6,790 nt of DNA from CAZFZQ01 sp964522845 (GCA_964522845.1 CAZFZQ010000047.1:1-6790); one strand, 5' to 3'. Shown: positions 1-4,855, counted from the first letter of the stretch. Program-made: numbers and translations. The notes: a model not told the origin generated them from the sequence alone.

Positions 1-164
1 AAGAAAAAGATTTTGATGACGCTTCGAATGTCAAGCCTGAAAGCAGATTATTTTTGCACTCGCATATTTTGGGATTTGAAAATATGGATGGAAAATTTGT
101 GGAATACAAAAGCAAACTGCCAAAGGAATTAAATGACTGTTTAAAAAAATTAACAGAAGTATGA
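1..164 (+). CDS. RluA-family pseudouridine synthase, C-terminal fragment
   Basis: Only the last 53 codons are in the window; the reading frame begins at base 3 and ends at TGA 162-164. The fragment contains RLFLHSHILGF followed by a short Gly-containing turn, then KLPKEL and a final leucine-rich helix. This is the usual ending of RluA/RluC/RluD-type enzymes, where an LHA..L.F motif is followed by a PLP.dl motif near the C terminus. These enzymes isomerise specific uridines of rRNA or tRNA to pseudouridine in the cytoplasm. The catalytic aspartate region lies upstream and outside the window, so the target RNA cannot be guessed. The stop overlaps the ATG of the CMP kinase gene (ATGA), which implies co-transcription and probably translational coupling. 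The family call rests on a short conserved tail and is moderately sure. Confidence 0.68.
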   Translation, partial: EKDFDDASNVKPESRLFLHSHILGFENMDGKFVEYKSKLPKELNDCLKKLTEV

Positions 165-694
165 AAATAACCATCACCGGCATGCCCGGGTCGGGAAAAA
201 CTTCGGTCGGGCGCGAGCTTGCAAAAAAATTTGGTTTGGAATTTTTATCCATCGGCGACATCCGCGGAAAAATGGCTATGGACCGCGGAATGACGATTGA
301 AGAATTGAATAAAATCGGCGAGACCGAGGATTGGACTGACAAAGAAGCGGACGATTATCAAAAAGAATATGGGCTACGCCATGACAATTTTATTGTTGAG
401 GGCCGGCTCGCGTTTCATTTTATTCCCGACTCAATAAAAATATTTTTGGATGCGGATTTGCGCGAGGCGGCCGAACGGGTTTGGAAAGATCCGCGGCCGG
501 ATGAAAAAAAGCGCGCCACAGTAGAAGATGAGATGAAAGCCATGTCGGAAAGAATTAAATCGGATAAAAAAAGATACATGAAATATTACGGCGTTAATCC
601 TTATGACAAAAAACAATTTGATACCGTGGTTGATACGACAAACATCACTCGCGAAGAAACGCTGAAAATGTTGCTCGCCTCGATTCGTAGTTGA
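161..694 (+). CDS. cmk: Cytidylate kinase, short archaeal-type (AAA_18-like P-loop kinase)
   Basis: A 177-residue P-loop NMP kinase that should phosphorylate CMP/dCMP with ATP in the cytoplasm to supply CDP for RNA, DNA and lipid synthesis. The Walker A loop GMPGSGKT is at residues 7-14. The strand and motif NFIVEGRLA at 77-85 match the substrate-side region of the family. The arginine-rich lid (REAAERVWKDPRP) is around 101-113, and the C-terminal RYMKYYGVNPYD (138-149) and VVDTTN (156-161) are typical of the compact archaeal-type CMP kinases. Classical bacterial Cmk is about 220 residues with a different NMP-binding insert. The start is fixed by the ATGA overlap with the preceding gene. A hairpin/T-run terminator follows at 724-748. 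A related adenylate-kinase-like activity cannot be excluded. Confidence 0.85.
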   Translation: MKITITGMPGSGKTSVGRELAKKFGLEFLSIGDIRGKMAMDRGMTIEELNKIGETEDWTDKEADDYQKEYGLRHDNFIVEGRLAFHFIPDSIKIFLDADLREAAERVWKDPRPDEKKRATVEDEMKAMSERIKSDKKRYMKYYGVNPYDKKQFDTVVDTTNITREETLKMLLASIRS

Positions 695-723
695 AGCGGG
701 GAAGAAAAGATAAAAGAAAAAAT

Positions 724-748
724 AGTTCCTTGACGGAGCTGTTTTTTT
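724..748 (+). terminator. Rho-independent terminator after cmk
   Basis: AGTTCC (724-729) pairs with GGAGCT (735-740), one pair being G-U, around the loop TTGAC. A G and seven Ts (742-748) follow. A-rich sequence just upstream can extend the stem against the T-run. It lies 30 bp after the cmk stop and separates the pseudouridine synthase/kinase unit from the next gene pair. The stem is short, so termination may be partial. Confidence 0.7.
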
Positions 749-777
749 GTGGTTGAATATGATAATCGCCCATTGAC

Positions 778-790
778 AAAAGGTGTGAAC
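778..790 (+). promoter_or_regulatory. Shine-Dalgarno sequence that sets the start at 791
   Basis: AAAAGGTG (778-785) is followed by a 5-nt spacer and ATG at 791. This favours the ATG over an in-frame upstream GTG at 749, which sits against the terminator T-run and has no ribosome binding site. Confidence 0.6.
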
Positions 791-1111
791 ATGATACAGC
801 TACGCCAATGTGATATTTGGCCCCGCCCGGCTTTGGATAAGCCAAAGGCGCGCGGCGACTTTGATATCTATATCAATGTGGAACGCAAGGTATTGCTGAT
901 TCCGGCGATCCTTTTCAATCTCATTGTTTTGGAGTGCAACGCGCAAAACGCGCAAACGGCAATGGAATATTTGCATGATCATCAGGTAGTTGTCGCGCGT
1001 GTTTTGAAATGGACGGAAAAAGAAGTGCACGACGCGTTTCAAAAACTTGTCGCGCATATAAATGGCAGATTGAATATGCCACAACCAAAAACGCAAGGAA
1101 AGAAGAGGTAA
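791..1111 (+). CDS. Hypothetical protein, 106 aa, partner of the downstream hydrolase-like gene
   Basis: I do not recognise this protein. With the ATG at 791 it has 106 residues: a polar N terminus, a hydrophobic stretch (VLLIPAILFNLIVLE, about residues 34-48) probably too short and too mixed for a confident membrane segment, a central helix-prone part containing EYLHDHQVVVARVLKW, and a basic, proline-containing tail ending in GKKR. A small soluble alpha/beta or helix-turn-helix-like protein would fit, but no diagnostic motif is visible. It is separated from the next gene by 3 nt, and both genes carry a Shine-Dalgarno sequence, so they almost certainly form one transcription unit bounded by terminators at 724-748 and 1817-1847. 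An extended GTG start at 749 would add 14 residues and is less likely. Confidence 0.7.
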   Translation: MIQLRQCDIWPRPALDKPKARGDFDIYINVERKVLLIPAILFNLIVLECNAQNAQTAMEYLHDHQVVVARVLKWTEKEVHDAFQKLVAHINGRLNMPQPKTQGKKR

Positions 1112-1114
1112 GCG

Positions 1115-1816
1115 ATGCTGAAATTTGAAGATGTGGCGGTTTTGGAGCTCGGTAACATTCCGGTCATTATCAGTTCGCATCACGACGGATCTGAAACACA
1201 ACTTTATGACAAAGAGTTGCCAGTGGTAAGACAGGTGGAGAACGATGATGGCATAAATCGTCTGGCTCGCCTTACTGTGGACATGTTTTTCCGGATTCAT
1301 CTTGTCAAACCATTTTTCTTTTCTTATAAAATTAGAAAAGACAGATCAACCGTAGAGATGTTTGCAAAGTATATACAAAAGGTAATTGAAGTTTCTGCCA
1401 AATGTTTGTCGGTTTGGGGCAAGTGCGCGGTGTTGGATTTACACCGGTTCCGTTCGCATCCGGAATTGCCGGAAGAAATTCAAGAAAGATATGATATTTG
1501 GTTTGGTACCGATCACAGACAAGCGGTCTCCGGCGGGTTTGATAGAAAACTCGCGGAAGCTTTACAAGAAACCTACAAAACTTGTTTTGGCCAAACTGTT
1601 AAAATTTATGTTCCGGACGAAAACGGAAATGAATGGGAGAAATTTGGTGCGACCGGAAAAGTTACGCTGATTTTGACTAAGGTACTAGGAGACGCTTTTT
1701 CCGGAATGAATTTTTCCGCTGTGCAAATGGAATTCTATAAAGATATGGTTTTGGGGCACACGCCGATCGTGAAATTGGCCATTGCTCTCTCAAATGCCAT
1801 ATTTAAAACAACATAA
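1115..1816 (+). CDS. N-formylglutamate amidohydrolase-like protein (putative)
   Basis: The 233-residue product resembles the N-formylglutamate amidohydrolase (HutG/FGase) fold family, zinc-type hydrolases acting on formyl- or glutamyl-amide bonds. Visible landmarks in family order are ISSHHDGSE (19-27) at the position of the usual PH.G motif; VLDLHRF (106-112) at the place of the lDxHS motif; DIWFGTDHRQAVSG (127-140) matching the family's lGt...S segment; and VQMEFYKDMV (203-212) matching the QlE..R motif near the end. The canonical HPYH motif is not evident, so the substrate may differ and the enzyme need not act on formylglutamate. No histidine-degradation genes are nearby. AGAGGT (1104-1109) stands 5 nt before the ATG. 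The gene follows a 106-aa unknown gene at 3 bp and ends just before a terminator. Family assignment is from motif pattern only. Confidence 0.55.
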   Translation: MLKFEDVAVLELGNIPVIISSHHDGSETQLYDKELPVVRQVENDDGINRLARLTVDMFFRIHLVKPFFFSYKIRKDRSTVEMFAKYIQKVIEVSAKCLSVWGKCAVLDLHRFRSHPELPEEIQERYDIWFGTDHRQAVSGGFDRKLAEALQETYKTCFGQTVKIYVPDENGNEWEKFGATGKVTLILTKVLGDAFSGMNFSAVQMEFYKDMVLGHTPIVKLAIALSNAIFKTT

Positions 1817-1847
1817 AACTCCGACCATGGGCCGGAGTTCTTTTTTT
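1817..1847 (+). terminator. Strong, possibly bidirectional terminator between convergent genes
   Basis: The arms 1817-1826 and 1830-1839 form a 10-position stem (one A-C mismatch) with a 3-nt loop, followed by C and seven Ts (1841-1847). It starts directly after the stop of the plus-strand gene. On the minus strand the hairpin is followed by a T-rich run (complement of 1803-1816), so it can also end rpmB transcription, which arrives from the other side. Confidence 0.85.
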
Positions 1848-1850
1848 ATT

Positions 1851-2075
1851 TTATTTTTTGCCCCTCGCAATTTTGCGCGCGGCTCTTGCGTCCTTGCGCG
1901 CGGAAGGATTTTTCTGTGAGGTTTTGATGCAGTTGGCGCAGACTTTTTTCCGTTCGCCGTCAATAGTTTTCATCTGTAAATTGACATGCTGGCGTTTTAC
2001 GGTTTTTATATTGGAATGGCTTCTTGAGGCGGATTTTCTGCCTGCGCGTCCGCATGATTCGCAACGTCTGGACAT
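1851..2075 (-). CDS. rpmB: Large ribosomal subunit protein bL28
   Basis: A 74-residue basic protein that matches bL28, a component of the 50S subunit that binds 23S rRNA. The N terminus has CESC (C5, C8), followed by the hallmark SRSHSNIKTVKR and then VNLQ. A second pair, CANC (C46, C49), completes a four-cysteine zinc-ribbon form of bL28. The tail is rich in K, R and A. Length is near the family norm. It is transcribed away from the M50 gene, from a promoter at 2126-2154 with a leader of roughly 45 nt made largely of an 8-bp repeat, and has no Shine-Dalgarno sequence. It is convergent with the hydrolase-like gene and shares its terminator. Confidence 0.95.
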   Translation of the reverse strand: MSRRCESCGRAGRKSASRSHSNIKTVKRQHVNLQMKTIDGERKKVCANCIKTSQKNPSARKDARAARKIARGKK

Positions 2076-2080
2076 AAATT

Positions 2081-2121
2081 AGGTTGTTAGGTTATTAGGT
2101 TAAGTAGGTTGTTAGGTTATT
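2081..2121. repeat. 8-bp tandem repeat AGGTTRTT in the rpmB leader
   Basis: Units are AGGTTGTT (2081-2088), AGGTTATT (2089-2096), a 9-bp variant AGGTTAAGT (2097-2105), AGGTTGTT (2106-2113) and AGGTTATT (2114-2121). At a larger scale this gives two identical 19-bp copies, 2080-2098 and 2105-2123, 25 bp apart. The array lies between the predicted rpmB transcription start and its ATG, so it would be transcribed as the rpmB 5' leader. Confidence 0.85.
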
Positions 2122-2125
2122 AGAT

Positions 2126-2154
2126 AATATAACAGATATTGATAAAATAGTCAA
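2126..2154 (-). promoter_or_regulatory. rpmB: rpmB promoter (minus strand)
   Basis: Read on the minus strand: TTGACT (complement of 2149-2154), a 17-bp spacer, then TATATT (complement of 2126-2131) with TG two bases before it (extended -10). The expected start is near 2119. The -35 lies inside the spacer of the opposing M50 promoter. Confidence 0.7.
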
Positions 2155-2167
2155 GGTCGGCTATAAT
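2139..2167 (+). promoter_or_regulatory. Promoter of the M50 peptidase gene
   Basis: TTGATA (2139-2144), 17-bp spacer, TATAAT (2162-2167). Only 11 nt separate the -10 box from the ATG at 2179, so the transcript should start about 4-6 nt before the start codon, leaving no room for a Shine-Dalgarno sequence. Confidence 0.75.
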
Positions 2168-2178
2168 ATATAGAACTT

Positions 2179-2817
2179 ATGCCATTATCTTTGCTTTCGG
2201 ACAATCCATTATATTTTATCGCCTGGATAGGCGCGATTTTGATTGCGTTATCGGTGCACGAATTTTTGCACGCTTACGCCGCCTATCGTTTAGGCGATAA
2301 TACGGCCGAGCGCGCCGGCCGGCTGACCTTAAACCCCATGGCCCACCTTGATTGGCTGGGGCTTTTTACTTTAATTTTAATCGGCTTCGGCTGGGGCAAG
2401 CCCGTACCGGTCAATCCCTATAACCTAAAATATAAAAAATGGGGCAATGCGCTGGTCGCGCTCTCCGGTCCTCTGGCGAATCTTCTTTCTATTATTATAT
2501 TTGGATTAGTTTTGAAGCTTTTAGGCGCGTACACCGGCCTTACATCGGGAAATCTTTTAATACAATTTATTGACCTTCTTATTATTATAAATGCCGTGTT
2601 ATTAACTTTTAACTTGATACCCATTCCGCCTTTGGACGGTTCGGCTGTGCTTTTTACTATTCTTTCCAATCCCAAATATAACAGTTTCAAAGCCAATCTT
2701 GAAGCGCGCGGACCTATGATTCTTTTGGGGCTCATCCTTTTGGATAATTTATTCAATATCGGCATTTTCAGCTTCATTTTTTCACGCGTCGTGAGTTTGG
2801 TTTTTGGGTTATTTTGA
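2179..2817 (+). CDS. M50-family site-2-protease-like membrane metallopeptidase
   Basis: A 212-residue polytopic membrane protein of the M50 (S2P) family, zinc intramembrane peptidases that cut membrane-anchored regulators or remnant signal peptides. The zinc-binding HEFLH is at residues 27-31 in the first hydrophobic segment (about 11-35). NPMAHLDWLG at 52-61 and the conserved GWGKPVPVNP at 71-80 follow, then SGPLANLL (96-103) in the second core helix, and NLIPIPPLDGS at 145-155 carrying the third zinc ligand, D153. Two more hydrophobic segments follow (about 178-190 and 196-212). No PDZ domain is present, as in the minimal members of the family. The protein appears complete and catalytically intact. 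The substrate is unknown. A remnant of a second M50 C terminus lies 1.35 kb downstream at 4172-4356. Confidence 0.92.
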   Translation: MPLSLLSDNPLYFIAWIGAILIALSVHEFLHAYAAYRLGDNTAERAGRLTLNPMAHLDWLGLFTLILIGFGWGKPVPVNPYNLKYKKWGNALVALSGPLANLLSIIIFGLVLKLLGAYTGLTSGNLLIQFIDLLIIINAVLLTFNLIPIPPLDGSAVLFTILSNPKYNSFKANLEARGPMILLGLILLDNLFNIGIFSFIFSRVVSLVFGLF

Positions 2818-2822
2818 TTTGC

Positions 2823-2851
2823 TTGATTAATATTTGTGGATGATGTATAAT
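2823..2851 (+). promoter_or_regulatory. Promoter of the abiE operon
   Basis: TTGATT (2823-2828), 17-bp spacer, TATAAT (2846-2851). The predicted start is near 2858, about 38 nt before the abiEi ATG. No terminator is visible between the M50 stop at 2817 and this promoter, so read-through from the M50 gene is also possible. Confidence 0.65.
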
Positions 2852-2876
2852 GGAAGTAAGAATATACACTACTTCC
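2852..2876. promoter_or_regulatory. Inverted repeat at the abiE start site, probable AbiEi operator
   Basis: GGAAGTA (2852-2858) and TACTTCC (2870-2876) form a perfect 7-bp inverted repeat with an 11-bp centre, starting directly after the -10 box and spanning the expected transcription start. AbiEi antitoxins of known type IV systems repress their own operon by binding inverted repeats in the promoter. The position here fits that role. That the local AbiEi binds it is inference. Confidence 0.5.
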
Positions 2877-2895
2877 GTCAGATATATTAAAGAAT

Positions 2896-3471
2896 ATGGA
2901 CAATTTAGTCGCAAAATTATATCAATCCCCAAAAACGGTCTTGACCAACAAGGACTTAGCTTTGATTTGGGAGGAAACCAACTTAAACAACCTAAAAGCT
3001 AAAATTGCCTATTATGTTAAACAAGGAATCTTGAACAGGCTAACCCGGGGCGTTTTTTCTAAGGGTGCGAATTATAATGTCAAAGAATTGGCCACGAGCA
3101 TCTACACTCCCTCCTACATCAGTTTTGAGACAGTTCTCCGAGAAGCCGGTATTATTTTTCAGCACTATGACACGATTTTTGTAGCCGCTCCTTGGCCGGT
3201 CACAAAAAAAATAGACAAATACAATTTCACTTTCAGAAAACTGAAGGATAGCGTGCTTTTCAATTCGTCCGGCGTAAAGAATGAAAACAACTGCAGTATC
3301 GCCATGCCGGAAAGAGCCTTTTTGGATACGATCTATTTGTTCCCGGAATATTATTTTGATAATTTGAAATCGATTGATTGGGAGCAATGTGCCGAGCTGG
3401 TGAAAATTTACGACAACAAGCAGTTAATAAAGCGGCTAAAGAAATATCAAAAACAATATGCTAAATCGTGA
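2896..3471 (+). CDS. abiEi: AbiEi-like antitoxin / transcriptional repressor (type IV TA)
   Basis: A 191-residue protein with the layout of AbiEi-family antitoxins. An N-terminal winged helix-turn-helix (about 5-55) includes the helix and wing LKAKIAYYVKQGILNRL and RGVFSKG. It is followed by the family's characteristic TPSYISFETVLREAGII (71-87) and a C-terminal domain with MPERAFLDTIYL (137-148), equivalent to the usual PERALlD motif. In known type IV systems this protein neutralises AbiEii without direct toxin contact and autorepresses the operon through inverted repeats. The stop overlaps the toxin gene by 14 bp, indicating coupled translation. The leader has its own promoter and palindrome. 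Upstream of the ATG there is only a weak AAAG, not a proper Shine-Dalgarno sequence. Confidence 0.85.
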   Translation: MDNLVAKLYQSPKTVLTNKDLALIWEETNLNNLKAKIAYYVKQGILNRLTRGVFSKGANYNVKELATSIYTPSYISFETVLREAGIIFQHYDTIFVAAPWPVTKKIDKYNFTFRKLKDSVLFNSSGVKNENNCSIAMPERAFLDTIYLFPEYYFDNLKSIDWEQCAELVKIYDNKQLIKRLKKYQKQYAKS

Positions 3472-4168
3472 AAAACATCAGATGATAATGGGACGCATTT
3501 TGCGCGATATTTATAGCGATGCCACCATTGCCTCGTTAATGGGTTTTAAGGGTGGCACCTGCGCCTATTTTTTCTACGGCTTGCCTCGCTTCTCGGTGGA
3601 CTTGGATTTTGATTTGTTTATGACTGACGAGGAAACGCAAAAGATGATATTCAAGAAAATTAAATCAATCCTGGGAAAATACGGCGAAGTAAAGGACGGT
3701 TACATCAAACGTTTTACGATTTTTTTCTTACTTTCTTACGGCGATGCTGATCACAACATTAAGGTTGAAGCGAATATCAGGATGTTGATGCCGAATCTCA
3801 AAGAATATTACGAGCTGAAAGATTATCTGGGAATTTCAATGCTGGTCGGAAAGAAAGATTATTTGTTTGCGAGCAAGCTCTCGGCGCTGACCCTGCGGAG
3901 CGAAACCGCCATGCGCGATGTCTATGATATCTGGTACTTCAGCAAGAATAGTTGGGATATTAACGCTGACGTGGTAAAGGCGAGAATTGGTAAAAGTGTT
4001 AAAGACCACCTGAACGACTGTATAACCATCATTGAAGAAGTAAAAGATAACCGAATTTTACAGGGGTTGGGCGAGCTTTTGAGCGAAAGAGAAAAGTCCT
4101 GGGTAAAAACTCATCTGCGGGAAGAGACCGTCTTTTTGTTGAAAAATTATCAATCCGTATTAAAATAA
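3458..4168 (+). CDS. abiEii: AbiEii/AbiGii nucleotidyltransferase toxin (type IV TA)
   Basis: A 236-residue member of the AbiEii/AbiGii family (DNA polymerase beta-type nucleotidyltransferase fold). The signature KGGTCAYFFYGLPRFSVDLDFDL lies at 31-53; D48 and D50 are the expected metal-binding pair after the GG..S motif. A later strand IKVEAN (101-106) fits the third acidic/basic motif, and KLSALTLR (140-147) plus RDVYDIWYF (153-161) form the family's C-terminal motif. All expected key residues are present, so the toxin looks intact. Related toxins use NTPs to modify nucleic acid targets such as tRNA ends and cause reversible growth arrest or abort phage infection; the target here is unknown. 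The start at 3458 overlaps abiEi; an internal ATG at 3482 is an alternative. No terminator follows before rpsL. Confidence 0.88.
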   Translation: MLNREKHQMIMGRILRDIYSDATIASLMGFKGGTCAYFFYGLPRFSVDLDFDLFMTDEETQKMIFKKIKSILGKYGEVKDGYIKRFTIFFLLSYGDADHNIKVEANIRMLMPNLKEYYELKDYLGISMLVGKKDYLFASKLSALTLRSETAMRDVYDIWYFSKNSWDINADVVKARIGKSVKDHLNDCITIIEEVKDNRILQGLGELLSEREKSWVKTHLREETVFLLKNYQSVLK

Positions 4169-4171
4169 TTT

Positions 4172-4356
4172 CCTTGAATTACGAAATGCGGCTCACGGCG
4201 CAGGGGCCGATAGTTTTGATCGGATTGCTGATTATAGACAATTTGTCGGGCTTGGGTATTTTTTCCGCGCTTTTTAATGCCGTTGTGCGATTCGTCCACA
4301 GCTTATTACTGTCGGGGTTGACACGTCTTGACGGATGTGATAAATTAGTTCTATAA
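4172..4356 (+). pseudogene. Remnant of a second M50 peptidase gene (C-terminal end only)
   Basis: The reading frame encodes NYEMRLTAQGPIVLIGLL, then IIDNLSGLGIFSALF and further hydrophobic residues. This aligns without gaps to the C-terminal end (about residues 171-212) of the intact M50 protein at 2179-2817. The shared pattern is L.A.GP..L.GL...DNL...GIFS..F..VV..V..L, about half identical over 33 positions. HEXXH, NPxxP and the other catalytic parts are absent. The frame opens directly after the abiEii stop, has no ATG at the edge of the homology, and runs into the rpsL promoter, ending at a TAA inside the TATAAT box. It is most likely a relic of the M50 gene that once adjoined rpsL. A short functional membrane peptide is possible but unlikely. 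Confidence 0.72.
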
Positions 4357-4357
4357 T
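4328..4357 (+). promoter_or_regulatory. rpsL: rpsL promoter
   Basis: TTGACG (4328-4333), 18-bp spacer, TATAAT (4352-4357). The rpsL ATG is 16 nt after the -10 box, giving a leader of about 10 nt and no Shine-Dalgarno sequence. A second TTGACA at 4318-4323 with TAAATT at 4341-4346 (17-bp spacer) could be a weaker tandem promoter. The box lies within the 3' end of the M50 remnant frame. Confidence 0.7.
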
Positions 4358-4373
4358 TTACATTAACTTGCCT

Positions 4374-4799
4374 ATGCCAACGATCAATCAATTATTGAGA
4401 CACGGAAGAAAATCAGCCAAGAGAAAAAGCAAATCGCCCGCACTGCAGATGGTGAATGATTCTCTTCACAGAAAAAAGACAGAGCTCCGGAAAGGAGCTC
4501 CGTTTAAGCGCGGCGTTTGCGTTAAGGTTACAACCATGACTCCGAAGAAACCGAACTCCGCTCTCCGCAAAATCGCGAGGGTGCGCCTTTCAAACGGGCA
4601 AGAAGTAACGGCTTATATTCCGGGCGTGGGTCATAATTTGCAAGAACACTCTATTGTTATGATCAGAGGCGGAAGAGTAAAAGATCTTCCCGGCGTTCGC
4701 TATCATATTGTCAGAGGCACTTATGATACACAGGGCGTGGAAGGGCGCCGCCGCGGCCGTTCGCTTTATGGCATGAAAAGACCTAAGGACAAGAAATAA
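4374..4799 (+). CDS. rpsL: Small ribosomal subunit protein uS12
   Basis: A 141-residue uS12, part of the 30S decoding centre. MPTINQLLR at the N terminus is the canonical start, which is why the ATG at 4374 is preferred over an in-frame TTG at 4368. Hallmarks are TPKKPNSALRKIARVRL (56-72), GHNLQEHS (86-93), GGRVKDLPGVRYH (99-111) and the C-terminal YGMKRPK (132-138). Lysines 58/59 and 103 correspond to the E. coli residues (K42/K43 and K87) where substitutions give streptomycin resistance, so the protein has the drug-sensitive residues. The N-terminal region carries roughly 14 extra residues before FKRGVC compared with E. coli, similar to the longer form in Firmicutes. First gene of the rpsL-rpsG-fusA operon, with its own promoter. 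Confidence 0.98.
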   Translation: MPTINQLLRHGRKSAKRKSKSPALQMVNDSLHRKKTELRKGAPFKRGVCVKVTTMTPKKPNSALRKIARVRLSNGQEVTAYIPGVGHNLQEHSIVMIRGGRVKDLPGVRYHIVRGTYDTQGVEGRRRGRSLYGMKRPKDKK

Positions 4800-4800
4800 A

Positions 4801-4828
4801 ATTTTCAATTTTCAATTATCAATTTTCA
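4801..4828. repeat. 7-bp tandem repeat ATTTTCA between rpsL and rpsG
   Basis: Four head-to-tail units: ATTTTCA (4801-4807, 4808-4814), ATTATCA (4815-4821), ATTTTCA (4822-4828). It begins two bases after the rpsL stop codon and fills the left half of the 64-bp spacer. Confidence 0.85.
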
Positions 4829-4836
4829 ATGAATGT

Positions 4837-4855
4837 GTCGCTTTGCGACTATAAT
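4837..4855 (+). promoter_or_regulatory. Hairpin plus TATAAT box just before rpsG
   Basis: GTCGC (4837-4841) and GCGAC (4845-4849) form a 5-bp stem with a TTT loop. TATAAT (4850-4855) follows at once, and the rpsG ATG comes 8 nt later. No good -35 is present at 16-18 bp, so this is a -10-only candidate for an internal, nearly leaderless rpsG transcript. It could instead be a small RNA hairpin or processing site within the operon message. Confidence 0.35.

Noticed and set aside
730..766. Possible promoter with TTGACG (730-735) and an A/T-rich -10 (TATGAT or GATAAT around 758-766) for the gene pair starting at 791
   Set aside because: The TTGACG lies in the loop and second arm of the cmk terminator, and the spacers to the candidate -10 boxes are about 22 bp or more. 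The promoter of the pair is not identifiable with confidence.
749..790. Upstream GTG start at 749 for the 106-aa protein
   Set aside because: It sits on the terminator T-run with no ribosome binding site, whereas the ATG at 791 has AAAAGGTG at 5 nt.
1386..1670. Plus-strand ORF within the hydrolase-like gene, in another frame
   Set aside because: It is a shadow frame of the longer ORF, which shows conserved motifs and a ribosome binding site.
1858..2082. Plus-strand ORF opposite rpmB
   Set aside because: It is the exact antisense of a clear bL28 gene; its translation shows no protein-family pattern.
4174..4356. A 60-residue intact membrane-protein gene starting at TTG 4174
   Set aside because: The frame matches only the C-terminal tail of M50 peptidases, has no ribosome binding site and ends inside the rpsL promoter. 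A gene remnant explains it better.
4368..4373. TTG start at 4368 giving rpsL two extra residues
   Set aside because: uS12 proteins begin MPTINQL; the ATG at 4374 gives exactly that.
4801..4828. Tandem ATTTTCA units as a CRISPR array
   Set aside because: The units are 7 bp and directly adjacent, with no spacers; there are no cas genes nearby.
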